A DNA stretch of 26,519 nucleotides. Source: a virus. The stretch spans positions 1-26,519 of IMG/VR virus record IMGVR_UViG_3300010413_000143, one strand, 5' to 3'. Positions 14,996 to 22,427 of this stretch are shown here, one piece after another. Both the position numbers and the translations under genes were made by a program. Positions within the stretch are counted from its first letter, which is position 1. The number at the start of each line of letters is the position of its first letter. The notes beneath the pieces are model-generated. The model saw only the letters and a program-made list of their open reading frames with translations, was not told the DNA's origin and did no database searches.

Positions 14996-15499
14996 ATGGT
15001 TGCGATCTCTCAGCTCCCATACAACGATCTGATCATCCCCCCGCAGGACCAGGAGGATCAAAACCCCGTCTGGGACTACACCGTGGACCTGGGAGACCGC
15101 GAGTTTCGGATCGTGCTCCGCTACAACTCGAGGATGGCAGCCTGGTATTTCGACCTCTACACCGCGGAAGACGAGCCGCTGATCAGAGGCAAGCGCCTGG
15201 TGGTTCAGGACTGGAGCCAGATCTGGAAGCCGCTGACCCAAGACCCGCGCTGGACGATCCAGACCCTGCCGGACCAGGGGGTGGAGTTCGAGGACAGCGC
15301 CGGGCGCCGGCTCCTGATCTTGATGGACGTGGACGCCACGGAGCAGGAGCCGGAATATGAAGCCCTTGGCCGGTCACACCTGATCTGGTACGCAACCCAG
15401 GCCGATCTCCTCGTCCACCTGGTGATCAACGAAGCGCTCCAGCCCGGTTTCGATTTCGACGGGATCCGGGTGTCAAGCGTCGAGATTGTGACACCGTGA
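14996..15499 (+). CDS. Pam3 gp18-like baseplate plug protein (DUF6983-type)
   Basis: A 167-aa protein. ATG 14996 follows the previous stop within two bases, and TCAGGAGG lies a few bases upstream. The core DYTVDLGDREFRIVLRYNSRMAAWYFDLYTAEDEPLIRGKRLVV is the signature of the small plug or hub-cap proteins seen in cyanophage Pam3-like simplified baseplates. The pattern LRYNxRxxxWxxDLxxxxGxPLxxGxxL is common in these phages. The C-terminus (LVHLVINEALQP and VSSVEIVTP) is beta-rich. Neighbours (Dit-like, hub, spike) agree. Confidence 0.75.
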   Translation: MVAISQLPYNDLIIPPQDQEDQNPVWDYTVDLGDREFRIVLRYNSRMAAWYFDLYTAEDEPLIRGKRLVVQDWSQIWKPLTQDPRWTIQTLPDQGVEFEDSAGRRLLILMDVDATEQEPEYEALGRSHLIWYATQADLLVHLVINEALQPGFDFDGIRVSSVEIVTP

Positions 15500-15502
15500 A
15501 CC

Positions 15503-16318
15503 ATGCCGAATGTTCCGGTCATAGCCGAAAGGGTCAGCGATATCAGGGTGGGACCCTCCGCGAGCCAGGGAACCAGCTTTCGGGACCTGGATTACACCTT
15601 CGACGTGGAGAACACGACAGGCAAAAGCCCGAATAAGGCCCAAGTCACGATCTACAACCTGTCAGACGCCAGCAAAGCGAAGCTGGAGAAGCCCAACCAG
15701 CTGCTACAGATCATCGCCGGGGAGGGGACCGCCGGCCAGCTATTCCTGGGCGACATTTCCCGAAAGGAAGTGAAGCACAGCTATCAGCCCCCCAACTGGC
15801 AGACCGAGATCAAGGCCGCGGACGGCCGGCGACTTTTCAGGGAGTCCCGCTTCATTCAGAGTTACCCAGCCCGCACGCCCAGAAGCCTGATCCTTTCGGA
15901 CGTGATCAGCACCATGGGAGCCAAGCGGGGATTTATCGACCCTTCGATCCCGGAGCGAGTCTACCCGGCGGCGCTGAATTTCGCGCGCCCGTGCCGCAAG
16001 GTGCTATCCTGGCTCCTGGCCCCGGACGGCGCCACCTGGAGCTTGCAGTCAGGCGCCGTCCAGATCCTCGCCGCTGGCACCCCGAAGCGCGGCCAGAGCC
16101 TACTGATCAGCGCCGACACTGGCATGGTGGGATCGCCCACGAAGACCTCCAAAGGGGTAGAGTTCGAAATGCTACTCTCCCCAAGCGTCCAGCCGGGCGC
16201 CGTGGTAGTTTTCGACGCGCGCAAGCTCAAAGGCGGCTACAAGATCACGAAGGCCAAGCACAGCGGCTCCAGGGTGGGACAGCCGTGGCGCACCAAAGGC
16301 TTGGCCGTGGAGTATTGA
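15503..16318 (+). CDS. Baseplate hub protein (gp27/gp44-like)
   Basis: A 271-aa protein of hub type. It has an N-terminal beta barrel with FRDLDYTFDVENTTGKSPNKAQVTIYNLS, a pattern seen in many hub proteins. RRLFRESRFIQSYPARTPRSLILSDVI follows, and a C-terminal barrel (VEFEMLLSPSVQPGAVVVF) ends with KGGYKITKAKHSGS. Hubs of this type form a trimer that links the tube or Dit ring to the spike. It lies between plug and spike. The start is chosen as the ATG four bases after the previous stop; there is no strong SD. Confidence 0.78.
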   Translation: MPNVPVIAERVSDIRVGPSASQGTSFRDLDYTFDVENTTGKSPNKAQVTIYNLSDASKAKLEKPNQLLQIIAGEGTAGQLFLGDISRKEVKHSYQPPNWQTEIKAADGRRLFRESRFIQSYPARTPRSLILSDVISTMGAKRGFIDPSIPERVYPAALNFARPCRKVLSWLLAPDGATWSLQSGAVQILAAGTPKRGQSLLISADTGMVGSPTKTSKGVEFEMLLSPSVQPGAVVVFDARKLKGGYKITKAKHSGSRVGQPWRTKGLAVEY

Positions 16319-16322
16319 ACGC

Positions 16323-16997
16323 ATGGCGGACGACTACGCAGAGGGAGCACCAGGGCTCCCAGACCTGATCCGGGCCATGGTGGAGGGTGGAGCGGAGGAA
16401 ATGTTCGGCCCGATGCCCGCCAAGGTGGTGAAGTACGACGCCGCCAAGCAACTGGCAGAGCTCCAGCCGCTGACCATGGTGGTGATAGATGGCAAGGCCT
16501 CAAAGCTGGACACGGCCAAGGATATCCCCGTCCAATGGCTGTCAGCTCAGAGCTTCGCCCTGACCGCTCCGCTGGTGCGCGGGGACCTTGGCTGGATCTT
16601 CCCAGCTGGCGCAGACATTGGCGCATGGATCGCCGGCGCCGTGGAAAACAACCCGGAGCCAGACCACTGGGGGCGCTTCGACTTGTCGGATCTGATCTTC
16701 GTGCCCGGCGGCCGCCCGATCCCGCTGGCGCTTCCGGCGGAGGCCTACAGCGATCAAGGCCCCGTGCTCTGGGCTCAGTCTGTCCTTTTCCTGGGCGACT
16801 CCACCGCCCAGCACTTTGTGGCCCTGGGCTCCCCGGTATGGGACGAGCTTGTCAAAGTGGACGGCCACACGCACGACGCCGGCGGACTGGTGGCGCCGTC
16901 AGGTGGTGGCGCAGTGACCGGCGCCACCGGCGCCTCGAGCTACACCGCGCCGGGGAGCGCCGACGATATCCAGGCCGCAAAGGTGAAGGCCAAGTAA
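16323..16997 (+). CDS. Baseplate spike protein, Gp138/GpV-like
   Basis: A 224-aa spike that would puncture the outer membrane. The N-terminal region (residues about 27-125) follows the Gp138-type OB-fold pattern: MPAKVVKYDAAKQLAELQPL, LVRGDLGWIFPAGADIGAWI, HWGRFDLSDLIFVPGG. The C-terminus has GHTHDAGGLVAP with H182-x-H184. In P2 gpV and phi92 gp138, an HxH motif near the C-terminal beta-helix tip binds an iron ion. A Gly/Ala/Thr-rich tail follows (GAVTGATGASSYTAPGSADD). Position between hub and gp25-like wedge supports the call. Confidence 0.85.
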   Translation: MADDYAEGAPGLPDLIRAMVEGGAEEMFGPMPAKVVKYDAAKQLAELQPLTMVVIDGKASKLDTAKDIPVQWLSAQSFALTAPLVRGDLGWIFPAGADIGAWIAGAVENNPEPDHWGRFDLSDLIFVPGGRPIPLALPAEAYSDQGPVLWAQSVLFLGDSTAQHFVALGSPVWDELVKVDGHTHDAGGLVAPSGGGAVTGATGASSYTAPGSADDIQAAKVKAK

Positions 16998-17012
16998 AAG
17001 CGAGGTGACACC

Positions 17013-17366
17013 ATGCCCCGGGATATCAAGCTGGACCCAGTGACGCACGACATTGTGATCGAGGAAGGCCGGATCAGCTACGTGGAAGGCCCCGAACGGC
17101 TACTCCAGGCCGCGCGGATCCGCTGCCGGACTGGCTTGGGGGAGTGGCCCTTCGATCTGGACGCGGGGGTGGGCTACACCCAGACGATCCTGACCATGCC
17201 AGCCCAGCTCCAGGCAGCAACCGGCGAGGTGGCCCGCGTGCTGCTACAGGACCCAGAGATCACCAGGATCGTGGAGCTGGTGCCTGACTTCGACCCGGAG
17301 ACCCGCCACCTGACGATCAACGGCACCCTGGCCACCATTTACGGGGAGCTGGCCTTCAATCTATAA
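17013..17366 (+). CDS. Baseplate wedge protein, gp25/GpW-like sheath initiator
   Basis: A 117-aa protein with the gp25-like layout: an N-terminal DIKLDPVTHDIVIEEGRISYVEGPERLLQAARIRCRTGLGEWPFDLDAGVGY, then a helical middle and ITRIVELVPDFDPETRHLTINGTLATIYGEL. This small fold provides the handshake strand that starts sheath assembly. AGCGAGGTGA lies before ATG 17013. The length is usual for the family. Confidence 0.85.
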   Translation: MPRDIKLDPVTHDIVIEEGRISYVEGPERLLQAARIRCRTGLGEWPFDLDAGVGYTQTILTMPAQLQAATGEVARVLLQDPEITRIVELVPDFDPETRHLTINGTLATIYGELAFNL

Positions 17367-17388
17367 TCCCAAGTGAGGAGCTCGCCCG

Positions 17389-18597
17389 ATGCCACTGCAT
17401 ACCCCAGTTTTTGACGCCACCGGCCTGGTCACTCTCCGAAGCGTCCAGGTGATCGAGAACATGGTGGACGACCTCAAAAGCAAGCCCGCGTGGGGGTCCG
17501 CCACTCAGGCAGAATCGGACGATGCACTGGCCCAGCTCCTCGCGCCCACCGGCGACGCGATCGGGCTGTGCTACGAGCTCCTACAGGCGATCTGGGATGC
17601 CTGGGACCCGGACGCCGCGATCGGAACCTATCAGGATAACCTCTACTGGATCCTAGGCCTGATCCGCGAGCCGGCGGCGCCCAGCTTCACCCAGCTGGAA
17701 ATCACAGGCGGCCAGGCCTCTGGCACCGTGCCCGCGGGGAAGCGCTGCCGAGTCCCTGACGGCCCGTTCTGGGTGCTACAAAACGACGCGGTTTTGGACC
17801 CCGCCGGCGACGGGGTGGTGGATATCGAATCCGTGGACGTGGGACCCGTCCAGGCAACCAACGGAACCATCACCGAGATCGTGGACTCCGATCCGGCCTG
17901 GGACGGCGCCACGATCTCCAACCCAAACGACGCGGAGCTGGGACAGCTCGAGGAGACCGCCGCGGCATTCCGCGCCCGGCGCCTGCTTTCGATCTCGAGG
18001 GTGGGTAACTGTACTGACCAGGCCCACCGCGGCCAGCTCGAGGCCCTGGACGACGTGACCCGCGCCGTGGTGATCAGCAACCGAACGCTGGCCACCGTTG
18101 ACGGGATCCCGGGCAAGGCCTACGAGCCGGTTTTGTGGCCGGACCCGGCCGCGGACGAGGAAGCCGTGGCGGAGGTACTCTGGGCGAATCTGCCCGGGGG
18201 GATCAATATCCACGGGGACGTGGAGGCGATCGTCACCGACTCCCAGGGATTCCAGCAAACCGTCCGCTGGAGCTACGCCGATCCCGTGCTGATCTACTGG
18301 GAGGTGGACGTTACAACCAAGGAAGGCTACCCGGCTGACGGGGACGACCAGGTGGCCGCCGCCGTGCTGGCCTACGGCAACAGCCTGGCCGTAGGCGAGG
18401 GGGTGGAGCCCGTGGGAGCCGTGGACCGGATCAGAATCGGCGAGGGTGACGCGGAAGGGGTGCCAGGTGTCAAGCACCTGGTGGTGAGAGTGAAGGCCGG
18501 CAGCGCCCCGGGCGCCGGCGACACCATCCCCGTGGACATTTCCCAGCGCGAAGTGAGCGATCACGACTTGGCGCGGATCACAGTGAACCAGGTATGA
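17389..18597 (+). CDS. Baseplate J-like protein (Mu gp47-like)
   Basis: A 402-aa wedge protein. After a helical N-terminus come family features: LRSVQVIENMVDDLKS, then FTQLEITGGQASGTVPAGKRC and DGVVDIESVDVGPVQATNGTI. Next is ELGQLEETAAAFRARRLLSISRVGNCTDQ, the conserved ETDxxxRxR-like core in a variant form. The C-terminus has a VKAGSAPGAGDTIPVDISQREV strand region. It forms the long arms of the baseplate with the next protein. ATG 17389 is behind GAGGAG. The stop overlaps the next gene by ATGA. Confidence 0.85.
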   Translation: MPLHTPVFDATGLVTLRSVQVIENMVDDLKSKPAWGSATQAESDDALAQLLAPTGDAIGLCYELLQAIWDAWDPDAAIGTYQDNLYWILGLIREPAAPSFTQLEITGGQASGTVPAGKRCRVPDGPFWVLQNDAVLDPAGDGVVDIESVDVGPVQATNGTITEIVDSDPAWDGATISNPNDAELGQLEETAAAFRARRLLSISRVGNCTDQAHRGQLEALDDVTRAVVISNRTLATVDGIPGKAYEPVLWPDPAADEEAVAEVLWANLPGGINIHGDVEAIVTDSQGFQQTVRWSYADPVLIYWEVDVTTKEGYPADGDDQVAAAVLAYGNSLAVGEGVEPVGAVDRIRIGEGDAEGVPGVKHLVVRVKAGSAPGAGDTIPVDISQREVSDHDLARITVNQV

Positions 18598-19175
18598 CAA
18601 CCGAGCCAACCAAGATCACTGACCACCAGGCGCTGGGCGATGAAGACCGCCTCAGCCAGTTCGACAACAGCCAGGCGCTCCGCGAGCTCCTCGAGGTGAA
18701 GCTGGCCCAAGTCCAGCTCCTGGAAAACGTGATCTGGGACGTGCTGCAAGGCCGCGACTTCGAGGACGCCGTGGGGGAAGCCCTCAGCCGCGCCGGCCGG
18801 ATCGTGGGCTGGCCGCGCCACGGAGTCACTGACGACGACGAATACAGGCGCCTGGTGAGGGTGGGAGCCCAGATCAACAGAGCGCAGGGGACGGCGCCGG
18901 AGATCATTCTGATCGTCAGCCAGCTGCTATCCGCCACGCTCCCAGCCGTCCGCTACATCCACAGGCATATGGCCCACTACGGGCTCCAGTGGGAGCTGAC
19001 GCCGCAATCAGACGACGACTGGATCCGGGTGATCCTCCAACAGATGCCACGGATCACCGTTTGCGGGGTATCCTGGGACATGATCGAAGGCCCGGAGGAT
19101 TCCGCTTTTACCCTGGACGATGACGATCTAGGCCTGGACGCCGGCGAGCTGGCGAGGAGAGTTGATACCCTATGA
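18594..19175 (+). CDS. Baseplate wedge/tail protein (gpI/DUF2612-like)
   Basis: A 193-aa protein that pairs with the J-like protein and usually links the wedge to the fibres. The pattern VKLAQVQLLENVIWDVLQGRDFEDAVGEALSRAGRIVGWPRHGVTDDDEYRRLVRVGAQINRAQGT is characteristic of DUF2612-type wedge proteins, where the DxxYRxLI/VxxxIxxNxSxGT motif is conserved (here DDEYRRLVRVGAQINRAQGT). The C-terminus is acidic (DDDDLGLDAGELARRV). It overlaps both neighbours by ATGA. Confidence 0.78.
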   Translation: MTTEPTKITDHQALGDEDRLSQFDNSQALRELLEVKLAQVQLLENVIWDVLQGRDFEDAVGEALSRAGRIVGWPRHGVTDDDEYRRLVRVGAQINRAQGTAPEIILIVSQLLSATLPAVRYIHRHMAHYGLQWELTPQSDDDWIRVILQQMPRITVCGVSWDMIEGPEDSAFTLDDDDLGLDAGELARRVDTL

Positions 19176-20494
19176 GCGAACGAGTACCGATCCCGGTTGA
19201 TCACACCAAGGTGGGCTGGCGCACGGACCCGGGCGGAAACACGATCACGGAGCCGCCGGCCGCAAAGCGCGCGGACGGCTACGCCTACAAAGAAAAGGTT
19301 CCCCATGATGAGCTAAATTGGGAAATGAAGCTCTGGGGGGAGCTCCTCGAGTGGCTCCGCGACTTCTGCCCGCGAGAGTGGCGCGAGCTCAAAGACGGGA
19401 TCGACAACAGCACCGCCCCCCAGCGCTTCGTGGCCACCAGGCCGGACGCCGGAAACCTCTACCGCCAATACCCGATCATCAACCAGGTGACCCAGTCCAC
19501 CTATGCGCCGATCACCGTCAAGACTGACGGCCGGCGGATCTACTACATCGACGCCAACGCCGCAGTGGAAGGCCAGAACGTGGTGGCGATGGACCCGGAA
19601 GACGGATCGCAGCTCTGGAGCGTGGCCAAAGGCTACACCCAGATCGTGGGCCTGACCTGCGACGGCGATCGAGTCTACAAAAGCGAGCAAGGCGCCAACG
19701 GAGTCCAGGTTTTGAACCCTGCGACCGGCGCCGCGATCGGCGCCGGCGGAACCCAGGGGGAGCTCCGCAACATGACCACCAATGGGTGGTTTTTGATCGG
19801 GACCTACAGCCAGAGCCTCTACTTTTTGAACAACCTGACTGGCACGATCGCGGAGACCGGCTCCGTGTCCTACGGCGCCGGGATCAACGCCACGGCGATC
19901 GACAATGCCCGCGCCTACATCGGAGGCGACGCGGCCAGTAATGTGCTCCGCGCCTATGACCTCCTGACACGGAACCTGGTTTGGCAAACTGACCCCCCGA
20001 CCACCAGTGTCCCCAGTGTGCTGGCCCTCGCTTGTGATAACCTCTACCTCTACGTAGGGATCGAACGGACGGCGCTGACCGCCGGCGGATTCTGCAACCT
20101 GCTGGTTTATGACCGGCTACGCGGCAACCTGATCCAGGCCATTGACCTGGACGCCGCGGAGTACATCTTCCACCTGGCCGTGGATCAGCGATTCCTCTAC
20201 GCCTCCGCCTACTATTCGACGCCGGCCGTCCACCAGGAGCTCCACACGCTGGACAAGCACATGGGACTCCACACGGCTACCACCCCCTACAGCCTGACCA
20301 ACCGATCGACCGCCCATGATCGCCTGGTCTACGCTTGCGACGGGGTGAGCGTGATCATGGTGGACCTGGCCCCGGCGGACCCGGAGATCCGCCGCGAGCT
20401 CATGCACCCGGCCCCGGTGATGTTCCAGCGATGCCTGGCAACGGACTACAACCGGGAGCCGTTCTACAACTGCGCGATCCCGCTGGAGTGGTAG
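19172..20494 (+). CDS. Tail fibre with PQQ-like beta-propeller domain
   Basis: A 440-aa protein. Residues about 10-65 match the attachment domain common to tail-fibre proteins: AAKRADGYAYKEKVPHDELNWEMKLWGELLEWL, the xxGxxxxxxxPxxxxNWxxxxxxxWL pattern. The rest reads as a six- to seven-bladed propeller of the PQQ/WD kind, with repeated blade signatures NVVAMDPEDGSQLWSVAKG, GVQVLNPATGAAIGAGG, LYFLNNLTGTIAE, VLRAYDLLTRNLVWQ and LLVYDRLRGNLIQAI. A propeller at the tip of a fibre would be the receptor-binding head. It overlaps the wedge gene by ATGA. The propeller call rests on repeat pattern only. Confidence 0.72.
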   Translation: MSERVPIPVDHTKVGWRTDPGGNTITEPPAAKRADGYAYKEKVPHDELNWEMKLWGELLEWLRDFCPREWRELKDGIDNSTAPQRFVATRPDAGNLYRQYPIINQVTQSTYAPITVKTDGRRIYYIDANAAVEGQNVVAMDPEDGSQLWSVAKGYTQIVGLTCDGDRVYKSEQGANGVQVLNPATGAAIGAGGTQGELRNMTTNGWFLIGTYSQSLYFLNNLTGTIAETGSVSYGAGINATAIDNARAYIGGDAASNVLRAYDLLTRNLVWQTDPPTTSVPSVLALACDNLYLYVGIERTALTAGGFCNLLVYDRLRGNLIQAIDLDAAEYIFHLAVDQRFLYASAYYSTPAVHQELHTLDKHMGLHTATTPYSLTNRSTAHDRLVYACDGVSVIMVDLAPADPEIRRELMHPAPVMFQRCLATDYNREPFYNCAIPLEW

Positions 20495-20511
20495 GAGGGA
20501 GCGCAGCGACC

Positions 20512-20531
20512 AGGCGCCCCACAAGGCGCCT
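20512..20531 (+). repeat. Hairpin with CCACAA loop (first of tandem pair)
   Basis: AGGCGCC and GGCGCCT make a perfect 7-bp stem around CCACAA in the 78-base gap after the propeller gene. Partner at 20540-20559. Confidence 0.75.
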
Positions 20532-20539
20532 CACCAGCA

Positions 20540-20559
20540 GGCCGCCCCACAAGGCGGCC
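20540..20559 (+). repeat. Hairpin with CCACAA loop (second of tandem pair)
   Basis: GGCCGCC and GGCGGCC make a perfect 7-bp stem around the same CCACAA loop. Stems differ between the two copies but each is fully paired, and the loop is unchanged. It ends immediately before the GGAGGG SD (20560-20565) of the next gene. Confidence 0.75.
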
Positions 20560-20572
20560 GGAGGGTAACCCC

Positions 20573-20971
20573 ATGGCGATCGAAACGCGCAACATGAGAG
20601 ACCCTGTCACCCCCCTGCCCTACTTCGAGATCACCGCGGACGTGGGGGCGCCGGCAGCCAAGACCGATCCGAACGTCTACACCGTGGCGCCGGCGGACGG
20701 CAGCGAGGAAGTGGAGGAGCAATGGCAGATCCTGGGCCTGGCCGTGGGAGCCTCCAATATGGAGGTGATCGTCACGCTATGGCCCTACATCGAAAAGGCC
20801 GGGCTTTTCTTCCCCATGGCCCAGCTCGAGGTGGTTGGGGTGGACAAGCTCAGCAAGTCAGTGGGCAACGTGATCGACATGCCGGGGATCCTCGGATGCT
20901 CCGCCATGGGGGTCCAGGTGGACGGCCTGGCCGGGGGAGAATCGATCCGCCTGGTCCACACGCACAGGTGA
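20573..20971 (+). CDS. Small structural protein between two fibre genes, unknown
   Basis: A 132-aa protein starting at ATG 20573 with GGAGGG 7-12 bases upstream. It is beta-rich with alternating hydrophobics: EEQWQILGLAVGASNMEVIVTLWPYIEKAGLFFPMAQLEVVGVDKL, then GVQVDGLAGGESIRLVHTHR. No signal peptide or membrane segment. Its position between two receptor-facing proteins, with a compact beta-sandwich look, suggests a fibre-associated or tip domain, perhaps encoded as a separate chain. Unknown family. Confidence 0.65.
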   Translation: MAIETRNMRDPVTPLPYFEITADVGAPAAKTDPNVYTVAPADGSEEVEEQWQILGLAVGASNMEVIVTLWPYIEKAGLFFPMAQLEVVGVDKLSKSVGNVIDMPGILGCSAMGVQVDGLAGGESIRLVHTHR

Positions 20972-20975
20972 TCAA

Positions 20976-22313
20976 ATGAGACGCCCTTACCAAGTTCTAG
21001 GAGGCAACCCGGCGGAGGCCGCGAGCGCCGCCCAGGCGACGGCGGACGCCGCCGCGGCGCTGGCGGAAAGCCGGGCGCCGACTTCCGTGGTGGTGAACCG
21101 CGACCAGCCGGCGAGTTATAACAGCTTTACCAGCTTCGCTGACGCTTTCGCCGCAGTCGCCAAGGGAGCCAGCCTCTTGGCGCGGATCGGAGTCATGGAG
21201 CTTGACGTTGTGGTGATCGCAACTCACGACGGGGGGGACAGCTCCGCCAGCCTGTCAGACTCCACCCAGGCCTGGGGGGTGGACGAGCTGGTGGGCCGCT
21301 TCGTGTGGAATCAGTCTGACGGCTCCTGGGGGAAGATCACCGCAAACACGGCTACCACTGTGACCGTGGCCATGGTGGGCGGAGATACCCGTCTTTTTGA
21401 CGACGGCGACAGCTGTGTGATCACCTCCAGCGCGGAGGTTCCGGCCGGCGCCTGGGATCTGACAGGGATCGAGCTCCACTCCCTAACCCCGCTGCTGGGC
21501 GCTTTCGACTTCCAGCAAGGCGCGAGCCTGACGGCGCTGCCCGCGCTGGTGGGCGAGGGAGTCCACCTCCGCAACAGCGGAAACGCCGCGCTTCACACTT
21601 GCTCCAATCCATTCGGCGACACCCTCCGGCTGGCTTACCAGTCCAACCTGGTAGGCAGCCACTTGGCGCCCGTGGTGACCGTGCCCAATGGCTTCCAGCT
21701 GATCGTCCACGCGCTCCCGGGCTCCGTGATCGGGCTTGGCTCCGGCAACTTCAATCCAGCGCTCCACGTAGCTGGTGGTGGAGACTTGCGGATCTTCCTC
21801 TGGGGGAACGCCCAGATCAAAAGCAACGCCCTTTCTGGAGACTCCGGCAACGATTGCAAGATCTACCGGATGCACGCTCAGGCGCAGCTGGACCCGACCC
21901 AGAATTTTGCCGCTGGAGCTCCAGAGGACAACGATCTGACCGGAATCTCCACCACGCCGCCCACCAGCAAGGAATCCTCAGGTACAGGACCGATCTTCGT
22001 GGACGATAGCAACACCGATCTGACCAGTCTGACAGCGCCAGAGGACGGCGCCTACTGGGTGACGTTCTGCGCCAGCATCACAGGCCTGGCCAATGGAACC
22101 GCGATTTTCGAGCTACAGCGCGGAGGATCCACGGAGTCCGTACAGATCGAGCGCCAAGTGGTAAGTGGTCAGCCTGGGAGTGTCAGCGTGCAATGTCACA
22201 CCATCGCCGGCCTGGGAGAGACCATCAAAGCCGTGGGGGTCTGTAGCAATGCCACGGGGTTCAATGTCAACGGCCATTGCCTGGTGGTAACGCGGATCAC
22301 CTCCGCGGTCTAG
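20976..22313 (+). CDS. Tail fibre/receptor-binding protein with C1q/TNF-like end
   Basis: A 445-aa protein starting at ATG 20976 behind AGGTG, four bases after the previous stop. An N-terminal Ala-rich helix (AASAAQATADAAAALAESRA) could trimerise. The middle (residues about 60-320) is strand-rich and repetitive, like a beta-helix or beta-prism fibre shaft. The last 110 residues (APEDGAYWVTFCASITGLANGTAIFELQRGG, then SVQCHTIAGLGETIKAVGVCSNAT and CLVVTRI) follow the C1q/TNF-like jelly-roll pattern often found at receptor-binding fibre tips. Several Cys in the tip could form disulphides. Host recognition is inferred. Confidence 0.65.
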   Translation: MRRPYQVLGGNPAEAASAAQATADAAAALAESRAPTSVVVNRDQPASYNSFTSFADAFAAVAKGASLLARIGVMELDVVVIATHDGGDSSASLSDSTQAWGVDELVGRFVWNQSDGSWGKITANTATTVTVAMVGGDTRLFDDGDSCVITSSAEVPAGAWDLTGIELHSLTPLLGAFDFQQGASLTALPALVGEGVHLRNSGNAALHTCSNPFGDTLRLAYQSNLVGSHLAPVVTVPNGFQLIVHALPGSVIGLGSGNFNPALHVAGGGDLRIFLWGNAQIKSNALSGDSGNDCKIYRMHAQAQLDPTQNFAAGAPEDNDLTGISTTPPTSKESSGTGPIFVDDSNTDLTSLTAPEDGAYWVTFCASITGLANGTAIFELQRGGSTESVQIERQVVSGQPGSVSVQCHTIAGLGETIKAVGVCSNATGFNVNGHCLVVTRITSAV

Positions 22314-22336
22314 CAGCCCTGCCCCTCGAGCTCGCG

Positions 22337-22355
22337 CGCCGGCCAGGCGCCGGCG
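22337..22355 (+). repeat. Hairpin between fibre and lysis modules
   Basis: CGCCGG and CCGGCG flank a 7-base loop in the 114-base gap between the second fibre gene and the membrane-protein gene. There is no T tract. A TTGACC at 22358-22363 lies just after it, but no matching -10 box is clear, so a promoter cannot be supported. Confidence 0.4.
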
Positions 22356-22427
22356 ACTTGACCCGCGCCACCCGATCAGCGATCCTGACTCCAGATCGGA
22401 CCCCAACCGAGGAGAAAGGATCGAACC

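Noticed and set aside
22358-22390. TTGACC before the lysis cluster as a promoter
   Set aside because: No recognisable -10 element at proper spacing.
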